A DNA stretch of 64,000 nucleotides from contig NZ_JANHLC010000005.1 in NCBI RefSeq assembly GCF_028682395.1, forward strand, positions 248,001 to 312,000, written 5' to 3'. Position numbers and translations under genes: made by a program. Source of the DNA: Pseudomonas putida (GTDB lineage Bacteria; Pseudomonadota; Gammaproteobacteria; Pseudomonadales; Pseudomonadaceae). Positions 13,229 to 23,665 of the stretch are shown here, piece by piece; within the stretch, counting starts at the first letter, position 1, and every line of letters begins with the position of its first letter. The notes under the pieces were generated by a model. That model made no database searches. It had not been told where the DNA came from and saw only the letters and a program-made list of their open reading frames with translations.

Positions 13229-13732
13229 TTACTTCAGCTGATTCATGCGCTCGATAACCTGGCGAGTGATGTCGTACTGAGGTTTGACATCAATCACTGC
13301 ACCGCGCTCGAAGACCAGGTCGAAAGCACCTTTCTTGATGACTTCTTCCACTGCGCTGTCCAGTTTCGGCTTGAGCTGCTTGAGCATTTCACGGTCGGCA
13401 ACGGCTTTGGCTTCGTTCAGTTCCTTGGACTGGAACTGGAAGTCACGGGCTTTTTGCTTGAACTCGAGCTCAAGACGCTCGCGTTCACCCTGGGCCATCT
13501 TGTCGCCACCGCTGACCAGTCGATCCTGGATGCCCTTGGCACTGCTTTCCAGGGTTTTGAGCTTGGTCAGTTGCGGACCGAATTTTTTCTCGGCATCCAC
13601 GGCGTATTTCTTCGCCGCATCGGATTCGAGCAGCGCCATCTGATAGTTCAGAACCGCGATTTTCATTTCGGCGAAGGCCGGGGTCGCTACCAGGACAGTC
13701 GCCAGGAGAACCAATTGAGTCAACTTACGCAC
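13229..13732 (-). CDS. skp: Periplasmic chaperone OmpH/Skp
   Basis: Small periplasmic chaperone that holds unfolded outer-membrane proteins on their way to the BAM complex. The 167 aa protein starts with a cleavable signal peptide (KLTQLVLLATVLVATPAFA) and the rest is mostly charged and helical, as expected for the tentacle helices of the Skp trimer. It lies between bamA (45 bases upstream) and lpxD (3 bases downstream), the standard bamA-skp-lpxD arrangement, matching its role in OMP biogenesis. Confidence 0.94.
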   Translation of the reverse strand: MRKLTQLVLLATVLVATPAFAEMKIAVLNYQMALLESDAAKKYAVDAEKKFGPQLTKLKTLESSAKGIQDRLVSGGDKMAQGERERLELEFKQKARDFQFQSKELNEAKAVADREMLKQLKPKLDSAVEEVIKKGAFDLVFERGAVIDVKPQYDITRQVIERMNQLK

Positions 13733-13777
13733 GATGCACTCCTACAAAATCCGTTGTCGTTATCTAAGGTCAGGCTA

Positions 13778-16126
13778 TTAGAAAGTCTGACCGAGGGAGA
13801 ATTGGAACACCTGGGTATCGGCGTCGCTCGGTTCCTTGATCGGCATCGCCAGGCTGAAGCTCAACGGACCGAGTGCGGTAATCCAGGTCACACCCAGACC
13901 GACGGAGCTGGCCATATTGCTCAAGCTGATATCACAGTTCTGGGTGGTCGACTTGCAGTTGGTGTCGAACACGTTACCCACGTCCCAAAACACGGACGTG
14001 CGCAGCGAACGTTGGTCCTTGACGAAAGGCAGCGGGAACAGCAGCTCTACACCACCTTGAACCAGGACGTTACCGCCGAACGGCAGTGGATCCTGGTCCG
14101 GGTCGTAAGCAGTACCCGGGTTTTTACCTTTACTTGGCGTACTGCGTGGACCAAGGCTGCTGTCCTTGAAGCCGCGTACCGAGTTGAAACCACCAGCATA
14201 GTAGTTCTCGTAGAATGGCAGGCCTTTGGTATCGCCAAAGCCGTCGCCATAACCGAGTTCGGTGTGCATGCGCAGGGTGTATTTATCGGAAATCGGCTGG
14301 AACAGCTGACCACGGTAGTCGAGCTTGAAGAACGACAGGTCGCTACCCGGCGTGGTGGCTTCCAGAACCAGGCTCTGGGAATGACCACGGGTGGCCAGGA
14401 CGCCCTTGTTCAGGGTCGACTCGGACCAACCGGCCGAAGCCTTGAAGTTCAGATAGCTGTCACCTTCACGGTTAACGAAGTCGAAAATCTCGTCGACGGT
14501 ATAGACACCGGTCTTGATCTCGTCTTGTTGAGCGGTCAGGCCAAAGGTCAGACGCGCAGTCTCGCTGATCGGGTAACCGACGCTGACACCAGCACCCAGG
14601 CTGTCTACCGCATAGCTCGCCACATCAACGTCGAGGTCTTTGTAGTCGGTGGTGCGATAGAAGGCGTTGTAGCCCAGGCTCACGCCATCGGCGGTCCAGT
14701 AGGGGTCGACATAGCCGAAGTTGTAGCGGCTCTGGTATTCGCTGCGGGTCAAGCCAATGCTGACCTTGTTACCGGTACCGAGGAAGTTGTTCTGAGTGAT
14801 CGAACCACCCAGGATCAGACCAGCACTCTGCGCAAAGCCGACGCTGGCGGTGATCGAACCCGACGCCTGCTCTTCCACGCTGTAGTTGACGTCAACCTGG
14901 TCATCGGTACCCGGTACTGCAGGAGTCTCGACGTTGACTTCCTTGAAGAAGCCCAGGCGCTCCAGACGGGTCTTGGACTGGTCGATCAGGTAAGTAGAAG
15001 CCCAGCCGCCTTCCATCTGGCGCATTTCACGGCGCAGCACTTCGTCCTCAGACTTGGTGTTGCCGCGGAAGTTGATGCGGTTCACGTAAGCACGCTTGCC
15101 CGGATCGACCACGAAAGTGATGTCGACGGTGTGATCATCGTCATGCGGGGTCGGTACGCCGTTGACGTTGGCAAAGGTATAACCTTCGTTACCCAGGCGG
15201 CGCGTGATCAGCTCGGAGGTGGTGGTCATCAGCTTGCGCGAGAAGACCTGGCCCGGCTGCACCAGCAACAAGGACTTGACCTGATCTTCGGGAACCTTGA
15301 GGTCACCGCTGAGCTTGATGTCACGGACCTTGTACTTCTCACCTTCGTTGACGTTGACGGTGATGTAGACGTGTTTCTTGTCCGGGGTGATGGATACCTG
15401 GGTCGAAGCGATATCCATGTTGATATAGCCACGGTCCAGATAGTAGGAGCGCAGACGCTCCAGGTCACCGGAGAGTTTTTCACGCGCATACTTGTCATCG
15501 TTCTTGAAGAACGACAACCAGTTGGAGGTCTTGAGTTCGAACAGACCGATCAGGTCTTCGTCCGGGAACACCGTGTTGCCCACCACGTTGATGTGCTGGA
15601 TGGCGGCGACGGTGCCTTCGTTGATATTGACCTTGAGGCCGACACGGTTGCGCGGCTGCGGCACCACTTCGGTTTCGACGGTCGCCGAGTAGCGGCCCTG
15701 AGCCACGTACTGGCGCTGCAATTCGTTGCGCACGCCCTCGAGCGTGGCACGCTGGAAGATCTCGCCTTCGGCCAGGCCCGACTGTTTCAGGCCCTTCATC
15801 AGGTCTTCAGTCGAGATCGCCTTGTTGCCTTCGATTTCGATACTGGCGACCGAAGGTCGCTCGACCACAGTAATGACCAGGACGTTGCCATCGCGGCCCA
15901 GTTGGATGTCCTGAAAGAAGCCGGTCTTGAACAGGGCGCGGGTGGATTCCACCAGGCGCCGATCATCCGCTTCTTCACCCACGTTCAACGGTAACGCGCC
16001 AAACACGCTACCGGCGGAAACCCGCTGGAGGCCGTTGACACGGATATCGGAGATAGTGAAGGACTCGGCGTGAACTTCGGCGATCATCAGTACGGCGAGA
16101 ACCGCAGTTAGCAGCAGACGTTTCAT
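13778..16126 (-). CDS. bamA: Outer-membrane assembly factor BamA
   Basis: Essential Omp85 protein that folds and inserts beta-barrel proteins into the outer membrane. From the ATG at 16126 it is 782 aa, with a signal peptide (KRLLLTAVLAVLMIAEVHA), five POTRA domains over roughly residues 20-420 and a 16-strand barrel with the VRGF lid motif. It ends in Phe (FSLGQTF), the C-terminal beta-signal. I prefer this start over one nine codons upstream because AAAGGAC precedes it at good spacing. It follows rseP across a hairpin with a U-rich tail. Confidence 0.97.
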   Translation of the reverse strand: MKRLLLTAVLAVLMIAEVHAESFTISDIRVNGLQRVSAGSVFGALPLNVGEEADDRRLVESTRALFKTGFFQDIQLGRDGNVLVITVVERPSVASIEIEGNKAISTEDLMKGLKQSGLAEGEIFQRATLEGVRNELQRQYVAQGRYSATVETEVVPQPRNRVGLKVNINEGTVAAIQHINVVGNTVFPDEDLIGLFELKTSNWLSFFKNDDKYAREKLSGDLERLRSYYLDRGYINMDIASTQVSITPDKKHVYITVNVNEGEKYKVRDIKLSGDLKVPEDQVKSLLLVQPGQVFSRKLMTTTSELITRRLGNEGYTFANVNGVPTPHDDDHTVDITFVVDPGKRAYVNRINFRGNTKSEDEVLRREMRQMEGGWASTYLIDQSKTRLERLGFFKEVNVETPAVPGTDDQVDVNYSVEEQASGSITASVGFAQSAGLILGGSITQNNFLGTGNKVSIGLTRSEYQSRYNFGYVDPYWTADGVSLGYNAFYRTTDYKDLDVDVASYAVDSLGAGVSVGYPISETARLTFGLTAQQDEIKTGVYTVDEIFDFVNREGDSYLNFKASAGWSESTLNKGVLATRGHSQSLVLEATTPGSDLSFFKLDYRGQLFQPISDKYTLRMHTELGYGDGFGDTKGLPFYENYYAGGFNSVRGFKDSSLGPRSTPSKGKNPGTAYDPDQDPLPFGGNVLVQGGVELLFPLPFVKDQRSLRTSVFWDVGNVFDTNCKSTTQNCDISLSNMASSVGLGVTWITALGPLSFSLAMPIKEPSDADTQVFQFSLGQTF

Positions 16127-16149
16127 GAAGTCCTTTCTTATTCCAACTG

Positions 16150-16180
16150 GCAATAAACAAACTGCCGCAATATGCGGCAG
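16150..16180 (-). terminator. Hairpin with U-rich tail between rseP and bamA
   Basis: An 8-bp stem (CTGCCGCA with TGCGGCAG, loop of three) at 16162-16180 is followed on the minus strand by TTTGTTTATT. It could end or attenuate rseP transcripts before bamA, or trim 3' ends. Confidence 0.55.
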
Positions 16181-16201
16181 GTTCGCAATTTTCGCGATGC
16201 G

Positions 16202-17554
16202 TTACAGACGACCCAGATCGTTGACCAGAGCAAGCAACATCACCCCAACCACCAAACTGATACCGATCTGCACCCCCCAACCTTGCACCCGATCCGACAA
16301 GGGACGACCACGCGCCCACTCGATCAGGTAGAACAGCAAATGCCCCCCATCCAATACCGGGATGGGCAGCAAATTCAGAACACCGAGGCTAATACTCAGA
16401 TAAGCCAGGAAATTCAGGAAATCAGCAACACCCGACTGGGCCGAAGCGCCCGCCACTTTAGCAATGGTTATCGGTCCACTCAAGTTTTTTACCGAGAGCT
16501 CGCCGAACAACATTTTCTTCAGTGAATCCAGGGTCAGCACACTCATGGTCCAGGTGCGTCGAGCGCCTTCGCCAATTGCCTCCAAAGGCCCGAAACTGAC
16601 CTCGCGCAGCATCTCGGGCGGCCACTCGACGCCCTTGACACCCGCGCCCAGATACCCGCTCGCCGCCTTGCCTTCCCCGCGACTGCCGAGGGTCAGGGGC
16701 ACATCGATGCGGGCGCCGTCGCGCTCGACCTGCAGTACGACCTTGCCATCCGGACGACCACGGACCCAATCGACCACTTGCTGCCAGTCACCGACCGCCT
16801 CCCCGTCCAGTGCAAGCAGGCGATCGCCGGTCTTCAGCCCGGCAGCCTGGGCCGGGCCTTTCGGGTCCAGCTCGGCCAGCACCGGCGCCAGGGCCGGACG
16901 CCACGGGCGAATACCCAGGGAGCGAATCGGGTCCGGTTCATCGGCCCCCTTGAGCCACTGATCGAGCAGCAACTCACGCGCCGTATCAGCGGTTGCCCCT
17001 GGGGCCCGCACCAGCAACTGCACCGAACCGCTTTCACCCAGACGACGCACCAATTGCAGATTGACCGCCGCCCAGCCACTGGTCGGTTCGCCATCAATAG
17101 CAACAATTTCCTCACCCGCGCTCAAGCCGGCCTTGGCGGCAATGCTGCCAGCCTCTACCGCGCCGACTACCGGGCGAACCTGCTCGCTGCCCAGCATCGC
17201 CAGCACCCAGAAAAACACCAGGGCCAGCAGAAAGTTGGCAATCGGTCCTGCCGCGACAATGGCGATCCGCTGACGTACCGACTTGCGATTGAAGGATTGC
17301 TCGAGCTGATCGGCCGGCACCGCGCCTTCGCGCTCATCGAGCATTTTCACGTAGCCGCCCAGCGGGATGGCCGCGATCACGAACTCGGTACCGTACTTGT
17401 CATGCCAGCGCAGCAGCGGCATGCCGAAACCGACGGAAAACCGCAGAACCTTTACACCACAGCGGCGAGCAACCCAAAAGTGGCCAAATTCATGAAAAGT
17501 AACCAGCACGCCCAAGGCAATCAGGGTGCCGACAATCATATAGAGCGCACTCAT
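16202..17554 (-). CDS. rseP: Site-2 intramembrane zinc metalloprotease RseP (MucP)
   Basis: Inner-membrane protease that cuts anti-sigma factors inside the membrane; in P. aeruginosa the ortholog MucP trims MucA and so releases AlgU. The 450 aa protein has the zinc motif HEFGH at residues 21-25 in the first membrane helix, two tandem PDZ domains in the middle (about 110-300) and the second active-site motif PIPVLDGG near the C-terminus. It lies between dxr and bamA, the usual place, linking envelope stress control to OMP assembly. Confidence 0.95.
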   Translation of the reverse strand: MSALYMIVGTLIALGVLVTFHEFGHFWVARRCGVKVLRFSVGFGMPLLRWHDKYGTEFVIAAIPLGGYVKMLDEREGAVPADQLEQSFNRKSVRQRIAIVAAGPIANFLLALVFFWVLAMLGSEQVRPVVGAVEAGSIAAKAGLSAGEEIVAIDGEPTSGWAAVNLQLVRRLGESGSVQLLVRAPGATADTARELLLDQWLKGADEPDPIRSLGIRPWRPALAPVLAELDPKGPAQAAGLKTGDRLLALDGEAVGDWQQVVDWVRGRPDGKVVLQVERDGARIDVPLTLGSRGEGKAASGYLGAGVKGVEWPPEMLREVSFGPLEAIGEGARRTWTMSVLTLDSLKKMLFGELSVKNLSGPITIAKVAGASAQSGVADFLNFLAYLSISLGVLNLLPIPVLDGGHLLFYLIEWARGRPLSDRVQGWGVQIGISLVVGVMLLALVNDLGRL

Positions 17555-17609
17555 TCACTTTCTCCGCAATCCTGTTCGTAGCGCCGTACCCGACGCCATA
17601 CCCGGGCAA

Positions 17610-18800
17610 CTAGCGCCCGTGACGACTCAACCACTGCTCACTCAACTCGCGGGCCCGGGCGTCCGCCGCAAACACAGCCTCAAGCTCATCGACCGCAACC
17701 ACCGGCATCTGCCCCATGACCTCGTCGATGATACTCGCGATCTGCGGATAACGGATGCGCCGTTCAAGAAAGGCCGCTACAGCGACTTCATTGGCCGCAT
17801 TAAGCACCGCCGGCGCGCTGTTTCCAGCTTCGGCGGCCTGCCGCGCCAGACGCAGGCACGGAAAGCGCACTTCATCGGGCGCCTCGAAGTCCAGACGAGC
17901 GATAGCAAACAGGTCCAGCGGCGCAACCCCCGAATCGATCCGCTCAGGCCAGGCCAGTGCATTGGCGATAGGCGTGCGCATATCAGGGTTACCCAACTGC
18001 GCAAGCACCGAGCCATCAACGTAATCGACCAGCGAATGAATCACGCTTTGCGGATGGATCACCACCTCTACCTGACTGGGCTTGGCATCGAACAACCAGC
18101 ACGCCTCGATCAGTTCCAGCCCTTTGTTCATCATGCTCGCCGAATCGACGGAAATCTTGCGCCCCATCGACCAGTTGGGATGAGCACAGGCCTGCTCCGG
18201 CGTGACATCTGCCAGTTGCGCCAGCGGCGTCTGGCGGAACGGTCCGCCGGACGCCGTCAACAAAATACGGCGCACACCCACGGCACCCAGGCCGCGGGCG
18301 TAATCCGTGGGCAGGCATTGGAAAATCGCATTGTGCTCGCTATCGATCGGCAACAATACCGAGCCACTGCGCCGCACCGCCTGCATAAACAGCGCGCCAG
18401 CCATGACCAGCGCTTCCTTGTTGGCCAGCAGAATCTTCTTCCCGGCCTCGACCGCCGCCAGCGTTGGGCGTAGCCCGGCCGCACCGACAATCGCCGCCAT
18501 CACCGCATCGACTTGCGGATCAGCCGCGACCTGGCACAGCCCGGCCTCGCCGACCAACACTTCGGTCTTCGAGTCGGCCGCGCGCAAACGCTCCTGCAGA
18601 GCCCGGGCAGCAACAGCCTCGGGTACCACGGCAAACTGCGGGGCGTGGCGCAGGCACAGCGCGAACAGCTCATTGAGGCGGCTAAAACCACTCAAGGCAA
18701 AAACCTGATAGCGCTCTGGGTGACGCGCAATCACATCCAGCGTGCTCAAGCCGATGGAACCGGTTGCCCCCAATACCGTAATGCGTTGCACACGACTCAT
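17610..18800 (-). CDS. dxr: 1-deoxy-D-xylulose 5-phosphate reductoisomerase
   Basis: Second step of the non-mevalonate isoprenoid pathway, giving 2-C-methyl-D-erythritol 4-phosphate with NADPH. The 396 aa protein opens with the NADPH loop [13 protein letters not shown]. It has ALVMAG and DSEHNAIFQ of the catalytic domain, TASGGPF, and [20 protein letters not shown] with the metal and substrate residues. Its start overlaps the cdsA stop by four bases (18797-18800). Product flux feeds UppS, encoded two genes upstream. Confidence 0.97.
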   Translation of the reverse strand: MSRVQRITVLGATGSIGLSTLDVIARHPERYQVFALSGFSRLNELFALCLRHAPQFAVVPEAVAARALQERLRAADSKTEVLVGEAGLCQVAADPQVDAVMAAIVGAAGLRPTLAAVEAGKKILLANKEALVMAGALFMQAVRRSGSVLLPIDSEHNAIFQCLPTDYARGLGAVGVRRILLTASGGPFRQTPLAQLADVTPEQACAHPNWSMGRKISVDSASMMNKGLELIEACWLFDAKPSQVEVVIHPQSVIHSLVDYVDGSVLAQLGNPDMRTPIANALAWPERIDSGVAPLDLFAIARLDFEAPDEVRFPCLRLARQAAEAGNSAPAVLNAANEVAVAAFLERRIRYPQIASIIDEVMGQMPVVAVDELEAVFAADARARELSEQWLSRHGR

Positions 18801-19603
18801 GGGGCAGCAATCCAGAGCAGCACTGCAAACACGGGAAGTGCAGCAGTCAGGCTGTCGATCCGATCCAGTACGCCGCCATGCCCGGGCAGCAGGTTACTGC
18901 TGTCCTTGATCCCCGCCTGGCGCTTGAACATGCTTTCAGTCAGATCGCCCACCACCGAGATAAAGACCAGCACCGCCGCACCCAACAGGCTTGCAAACAA
19001 GCGGCCGACACTCCAGCCCTGGGTCAGACCCAGCACCAGGGTCATTGCCAGGCACAGCAACAGACCACCATAGACACCCTCCCAGCTCTTGCCGGGACTG
19101 ACCTGGGGCGCGAGCTTACGCTTGCCGAAGGCCTTGCCGGAGAAGTAGGCACCGATATCGGCCCCCCACACCAACACCATCACTGCCAGGATCAACCAGT
19201 TGCCGGACGGCTGCTGTTTGATGAACAGCAATCCCTGCCAGGCGGGCAGCAGTACCAGCAAGCCAATCAGCAGCTTGCTGGTCGCACTCGACCAGCGGGC
19301 GCTGCTCTGTGGAAAGGTCAGTACCAGATAGGTCGCGACGACCCACCAGACCATTGCCGCACCCAACACCCAGGGCGCAAGCCCGGGCAACTGATGCATC
19401 ACAAACAGCAGTCCAGCCACCAGGGCGCCATAGCCGACCCGCGCCGCCTGGCCCTCGAAGCCCGCCAGGCGCGCCCATTCCCAGGCTCCCAGCGTCACGA
19501 CCAGGCCGATGAACAGTGCAAAGCCGACACCTTCGAGCAGGAAAAACCCGCACAAGGCCACCGGCAGCAGGATCAGTGCAGTGATGATTCGTTGTTTAAG
19601 CAT
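18797..19603 (-). CDS. cdsA: Phosphatidate cytidylyltransferase (CDP-diacylglycerol synthase)
   Basis: Makes CDP-diacylglycerol from phosphatidic acid and CTP, the branch point to all phospholipids. I start it at the ATG at 19603 (268 aa), which gives [20 protein letters not shown], a first membrane helix typical of the family. The longer frame upstream lies inside uppS and is not convincing. Multiple hydrophobic segments follow, and the C-terminus carries the family signature around [18 protein letters not shown] and [10 protein letters not shown]. The start shares one base with the uppS stop (TAATG). Confidence 0.95.
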   Translation of the reverse strand: MLKQRIITALILLPVALCGFFLLEGVGFALFIGLVVTLGAWEWARLAGFEGQAARVGYGALVAGLLFVMHQLPGLAPWVLGAAMVWWVVATYLVLTFPQSSARWSSATSKLLIGLLVLLPAWQGLLFIKQQPSGNWLILAVMVLVWGADIGAYFSGKAFGKRKLAPQVSPGKSWEGVYGGLLLCLAMTLVLGLTQGWSVGRLFASLLGAAVLVFISVVGDLTESMFKRQAGIKDSSNLLPGHGGVLDRIDSLTAALPVFAVLLWIAAP

Positions 19604-20358
19604 TAAACCCGGGCTCCGGCTTCGATCTGCTCGCTCGTCTTGCCGAAACGGCGCTGACGCGATGCAAAATCGGCCAGCGCATTGCGCATGGCTTCGTGTT
19701 TGAAGTCCGGCCAGAACAGGTCGGAGAAGTACAGCTCGGCGTAAGCCAACTGCCATAACAAAAAGTTGCTGATCCGGTGCTCGCCGCCGGTGCGAATACA
19801 CAGGTCCGGCAAAGGCAGATCACCTGTCGACAGACAGGTCTGCAGTAACTCAGGCGTAATGTCCTGCGGCTGCAGATGCCCGGCCTGAACCTCGCGCGCC
19901 AGGCGCTGGGCAGCCTGGGCGATGTCCCATTGACCGCCGTAGTTGGCGGCGATCTGCAGGACCAATCGGTTATCACCTGCCGTAATCGCCTCGGCCTCAC
20001 GCATCGCAGCCTGTAGCTCAGGATGGAAACGTGTCCGATCACCAATGATCCGCAGGCTGATATTGTTCTCGTTCAGGCGCTTGGCTTCACGGCGCAGCGC
20101 CTTGAAGAAAAGATCCATCAAGGCGCTCACTTCGTCCGCCGGCCGCTGCCAGTTCTCACTGGAAAAGGCGAACAGCGTCAAGACCTCGACTCCAGCCTCG
20201 GCGCACACCTCGATGACCGCACGGACCGCATCGACACCGGCCTTGTGACCCGCGACACCTGGCAAAAAGCGCTTCTTCGCCCAGCGATTATTACCATCCA
20301 TGATAATCGCGACATGACGCGGCGCCCCAACGGGCACCGCTTGCTTGGTCTTTTCCAT
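19603..20358 (-). CDS. uppS: Undecaprenyl diphosphate synthase (cis-prenyltransferase)
   Basis: Extends farnesyl diphosphate with eight isopentenyl units to the C55 carrier for peptidoglycan and O-antigen. The 251 aa protein has the IMDGNNRWAKKR motif with the catalytic Asp near residue 20, FAFSSENW, and the C-terminal RTGGEHRISNFLLWQ. It sits 16 bases after frr and ends in a one-base overlap with cdsA. The frr-uppS-cdsA-dxr order is the common one in gamma-proteobacteria. Confidence 0.97.
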   Translation of the reverse strand: MEKTKQAVPVGAPRHVAIIMDGNNRWAKKRFLPGVAGHKAGVDAVRAVIEVCAEAGVEVLTLFAFSSENWQRPADEVSALMDLFFKALRREAKRLNENNISLRIIGDRTRFHPELQAAMREAEAITAGDNRLVLQIAANYGGQWDIAQAAQRLAREVQAGHLQPQDITPELLQTCLSTGDLPLPDLCIRTGGEHRISNFLLWQLAYAELYFSDLFWPDFKHEAMRNALADFASRQRRFGKTSEQIEAGARV

Positions 20359-20374
20359 AAAAGCGTACCGACCC

Positions 20375-20932
20375 TTATACGGCCATCAAATCCGCTTCTT
20401 TCTGCTTCACGGCCACTTCGATTTCAGCCACGAACTTATCGGTCAACTTCTGGACATCATCGGCCGCACGACGCTCGTCGTCCTCACTGATTTCCTTTTC
20501 CTTGACCAGATCCTTCAGCTGGCTCAAGGCATCACGGCGGATATTGCGCACCGCGATACGGGCATCTTCGGCAGCATCACGCGCCTGTTTGGTGAAGCCC
20601 TTGCGGGTCTCTTCCGTCAGCGCAGGCATGGTGATCAGCAGCAGCTCACCCAGGTTGGTCGGGTTGAAACCCAAGCCGGAGCTCTGAATGGCCTTGTCGA
20701 CCGCAGCCAGCATGTTGCGCTCGAAAGCCACGACCTGCAGGGTGCGCGAATCCTTCACGGTCACGTTGGCGACCTGATTGATCGGCGTATCGGTGCCGTA
20801 GTAAGGCACCATCACGCTGCCCAGAATGCTCGGGTGCGCCTGACCGGTACGAATCCGGCCAAAGGCATGCGCCAGGGATTCCAGGGTCTTTTGCATGCGT
20901 ACCTGGGCGTCTTTCTTGATTTCGTTGATCAT
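20375..20932 (-). CDS. frr: Ribosome recycling factor
   Basis: Splits the post-termination ribosome together with EF-G. At 185 aa it is the normal length, with the three-helix bundle sequence starting [19 protein letters not shown], the conserved [10 protein letters not shown] motif and the C-terminal DELTDKFV-like segment ([15 protein letters not shown]). Its ATG overlaps the pyrH stop by four bases (20929-20932), so its expression is probably tied to pyrH translation. Confidence 0.97.
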   Translation of the reverse strand: MINEIKKDAQVRMQKTLESLAHAFGRIRTGQAHPSILGSVMVPYYGTDTPINQVANVTVKDSRTLQVVAFERNMLAAVDKAIQSSGLGFNPTNLGELLLITMPALTEETRKGFTKQARDAAEDARIAVRNIRRDALSQLKDLVKEKEISEDDERRAADDVQKLTDKFVAEIEVAVKQKEADLMAV

Positions 20933-21672
20933 TGCTCGCCTTCCTCGATCAGAGTTCCTTCAGCGCCACCGTGCACGATATTCAGCAGGGCGCCGGGCTT
21001 GTTCATGTTAAATACGCGCAACGGCATCTTATGGTCACGGCACAGGCAGATGGCCGTGAGATCCATGACACCCAGCTTGCGATCCAGTACTTCATCGTAT
21101 GTCAGATGATCGAACTTCTCGGCATGCGGGTCTTTGAATGGATCAGCGGTGTATACGCCATCGACCTTGGTCGCCTTGAGCACGACATCGGCATCGATTT
21201 CGATCGCTCGCAGGCAGGCGGCGGAATCCGTGGTAAAGAACGGGTTGCCGGTACCGGCAGCGAAGATCACGACCTCTTTGGCGTTCAAATGACGCATGGC
21301 CTTGCGACGATCATAGTGATCCGTCACACCGACCATGGAAATGGCCGACATTACGATGGCCGAGATATTCGCACGTTCCAGCGCATCGCGCATCGCCAGC
21401 GCGTTCATCACGGTGGCCAACATACCCATGTGGTCGCCCGTCACCCGATCCATGCCGGCCGCGCTGAGCGCCGCCCCACGGAACAGGTTGCCACCACCGA
21501 TTACCAGGCCCACCTGAACACCGATACCCACCAATTGGCCGACTTCCAGCGCCATGCGATCCAGGACTTTCGGGTCGATCCCGAACTCTTCGGACCCCAT
21601 CAGGGCCTCGCCGCTAAGCTTGAGTAGAATGCGTTTATAGCGAGCTTGATAACCACTGCCCTGCTGAGCCAT
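20929..21672 (-). CDS. pyrH: Uridylate kinase
   Basis: Phosphorylates UMP to UDP; hexameric amino-acid-kinase fold. The start at 21672 gives 247 aa beginning [20 protein letters not shown], with AGGAGAG eight bases upstream; the longer frame upstream has no such support. Motifs are [16 protein letters not shown], and [13 protein letters not shown]. The next gene, frr, overlaps it by four bases. tsf lies upstream, separated by a strong terminator, so pyrH probably also has its own promoter in the 203-base gap. Confidence 0.96.
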   Translation of the reverse strand: MAQQGSGYQARYKRILLKLSGEALMGSEEFGIDPKVLDRMALEVGQLVGIGVQVGLVIGGGNLFRGAALSAAGMDRVTGDHMGMLATVMNALAMRDALERANISAIVMSAISMVGVTDHYDRRKAMRHLNAKEVVIFAAGTGNPFFTTDSAACLRAIEIDADVVLKATKVDGVYTADPFKDPHAEKFDHLTYDEVLDRKLGVMDLTAICLCRDHKMPLRVFNMNKPGALLNIVHGGAEGTLIEEGEQ

Positions 21673-21819
21673 TGCGAATCTCTCCTGCGGCGTTTTTTGA
21701 AAAAATCTGTGCGGCTGTTTACAGCCTGCGCTTACTCTAGCTCGGCGCGGCTTGCGCGCCATCGGAACACGACTTTGTAAGTCAGTTCCGAGAGGAAGAC
21801 AAATACTCTCCCCCATTTG

Positions 21820-21853
21820 AAAAGAGGCTGCGCGCGTGAGCGGGCAGCCTCTT
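21820..21853 (-). terminator. Intrinsic terminator downstream of tsf
   Basis: A 10-bp stem (AAGAGGCTGC at 21822-21831 with GCAGCCTCTT at 21844-21853) encloses a loop of about 12 bases and is followed on the minus strand by a short U run (TTTTC). It lies 23 bases past the tsf stop and probably ends the rpsB-tsf message before pyrH. Confidence 0.75.
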
Positions 21854-21875
21854 GGGTCGACAGTTTAGAACCGTC

Positions 21876-22739
21876 TTATTGCTTGCTGGCAGCCACTTGA
21901 GCGGCAACTTCTTCAGCGAAGTTGTCGACTGGCTTCTCGATGCCTTCACCTACTTGGAAGCGGACGAAGGAAAGGATTTCAGCGCCGCCATTCTTGGCCA
22001 GAGTACCCACGGTAACGTCTGGGTTCTTAACGAATGGCTGCTCGACCAGGCTGGCTTCAGCCAGGAACTTGCTGATACGGCCGCCGATCATTTTCTCGAC
22101 GATTTCAGCTGGCTTGCCTTTGATCTTGTCTTCGTTGAGGCTCATGAACACGGCTTTCTCGCGCTCGATGGCTTCTGGGGAGACTTGCGACGGCAGCAGG
22201 AACTCAGGGTTGCTGGCTGCTACGTGCATGGCGATATCTTTGGCCAGCTCTGGGGTGCCGCCTTTGAGGGCAACCACAACGCCAATCTTGTTGCCGTGCA
22301 GGTACGAACCTACAACGTCAGCTTCGATACGTGCCAGGCGACGGATGTTGACGTTTTCGCCGACTTTGGCAACCAGGGCTTCACGCGCAGGTTCCAGAGC
22401 GGCGATCAGCGGAGCTGCGTCGGTCAGCTTTTCAGCGAATGCTTTTTCAACGCCGGCAGCGACGAAAGCCTTGAAGTCGTCCTGCAGAGCCAGGAAGTCG
22501 GTCTGCGAGTTGACTTCGAGGATAACGGCAGACTTGCCGTCGTCCTTGATTGCGATAGCGCCTTCAGCGGCAACGTTGCCCGCTTTCTTGGCCGCTTTGA
22601 TGGCGCCCGAGGCACGCATGTCGTCGATCGCTTTTTCGATGTCGCCGCCAGCCTTGGTCAAGGCTTTCTTGCAGTCCATCATGCCTTCGCCGGTACGCTC
22701 GCGCAGTTCTTTGACCAACGCTGCAGTAATCTCTGCCAT
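21876..22739 (-). CDS. tsf: Elongation factor Ts
   Basis: Nucleotide exchange factor for EF-Tu. The start at 22739 gives 287 aa beginning [20 protein letters not shown], the universal EF-Ts opening, with AAGAGGAA upstream. Other signatures are [21 protein letters not shown] in the UBA-like domain and [15 protein letters not shown] in the core. It follows rpsB across a gap holding a strong hairpin, the rpsB-tsf operon of most bacteria. Confidence 0.97.
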   Translation of the reverse strand: MAEITAALVKELRERTGEGMMDCKKALTKAGGDIEKAIDDMRASGAIKAAKKAGNVAAEGAIAIKDDGKSAVILEVNSQTDFLALQDDFKAFVAAGVEKAFAEKLTDAAPLIAALEPAREALVAKVGENVNIRRLARIEADVVGSYLHGNKIGVVVALKGGTPELAKDIAMHVAASNPEFLLPSQVSPEAIEREKAVFMSLNEDKIKGKPAEIVEKMIGGRISKFLAEASLVEQPFVKNPDVTVGTLAKNGGAEILSFVRFQVGEGIEKPVDNFAEEVAAQVAASKQ

Positions 22740-22875
22740 TTCAAAATTCCTCTTGGATAGGTTTTCAACCATTCCACCCGACCGAACGGGCGTTCAATTC
22801 TTCCCGAACCATCTTGTTAGCCGCTGCGCATTACAGAAACTGCATCGGCACTGCCGACAAGTGGTTTTCGAGGTG

Positions 22876-22904
22876 GCAAAAAGGGGGCCAAGCCCCCTTT
22901 TTGC
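22876..22904. terminator. Bidirectional-type terminator/attenuator between rpsB and tsf
   Basis: A 13-bp perfect stem: GCAAAAAGGGGGC pairs with GCCCCCTTTTTGC around a three-base loop. On either strand the stem ends in five U residues, so it looks like a real intrinsic terminator. Placed after rpsB and before tsf, it should let through only part of transcription and so set the rpsB:tsf ratio. Confidence 0.75.
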
Positions 22905-22930
22905 TTACTGAGTCAACGCCAAGGCGCTAC

Positions 22931-23665
22931 TTACTCAGCTGCTGCTACCGGAGCTTCTTCGAATACTTCGGTGCCGCCGGCAACGTGGTTGCGGCCAGCG
23001 ATCACTGCGTCGGCCATTGCACCCATGTACAGCTGGATGGCGCGGATGGCGTCATCGTTGCCTGGGATGATGTAATCAACACCTTCCGGGCTGCTGTTGG
23101 TATCGACTACGCCGATAACCGGGATACCCAGCTTGTTGGCTTCGGTGATAGCGATGCGCTCGTGGTCAACGTCGATCACGAACAGAGCGTCTGGCAGACC
23201 GCCCATGTCCTTGATACCACCCAGGCTACGATCCAGCTTTTCCAGATCGCGAGAGCGCATCAGCGCCTCTTTCTTGGTCAGCTTGGCGAAGGTGCCGTCT
23301 TCGGCTTGCACTTCAAGGTCACGCAGACGCTTGATGGAAGCACGGATGGTTTTGAAGTTGGTCAGCATGCCGCCCAACCAGCGATGGTCGACGTACGGCG
23401 AACCGCAACGGGTTGCTTCTTCAGCAACGATCTTGCCAGCCGAACGCTTGGTGCCGACGAACAGAATCTTGTTTTTGCCCTGGGCCAGACGCTCTACGAA
23501 AGTCAGAGCTTCGTTGAACATTGGCAGGGTTTTTTCAAGGTTGATGATGTGGATCTTGTTGCGCGCGCCGAAAATGTATTTACCCATTTTCGGGTTCCAG
23601 TAACGGGTCTGGTGACCGAAGTGCACACCGGCCTTCAGCATATCGCGCATGTTGACTTGGGACAT
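22931..23665 (-). CDS. rpsB: 30S ribosomal protein S2
   Basis: Small-subunit ribosomal protein at the head-body junction, also an autoregulator of its own operon in enterobacteria. From ATG 23665 it is 244 aa, starting [20 protein letters not shown], with [21 protein letters not shown] sequence ([19 protein letters not shown]) and the signature [19 protein letters not shown]. The Shine-Dalgarno is AAGGAAC. The upstream leader and promoter are listed separately. The C-terminus is Ala/Glu-rich, as is common in pseudomonads. Confidence 0.97.
   Translation of the reverse strand: MSQVNMRDMLKAGVHFGHQTRYWNPKMGKYIFGARNKIHIINLEKTLPMFNEALTFVERLAQGKNKILFVGTKRSAGKIVAEEATRCGSPYVDHRWLGGMLTNFKTIRASIKRLRDLEVQAEDGTFAKLTKKEALMRSRDLEKLDRSLGGIKDMGGLPDALFVIDVDHERIAITEANKLGIPVIGVVDTNSSPEGVDYIIPGNDDAIRAIQLYMGAMADAVIAGRNHVAGGTEVFEEAPVAAAE

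Noticed and set aside
13454..15994. 846-codon open frame antisense to bamA and skp
   Set aside because: It lies opposite two certain genes and has no recognisable domain; long antisense frames are common in GC-rich Pseudomonas because of third-position bias.
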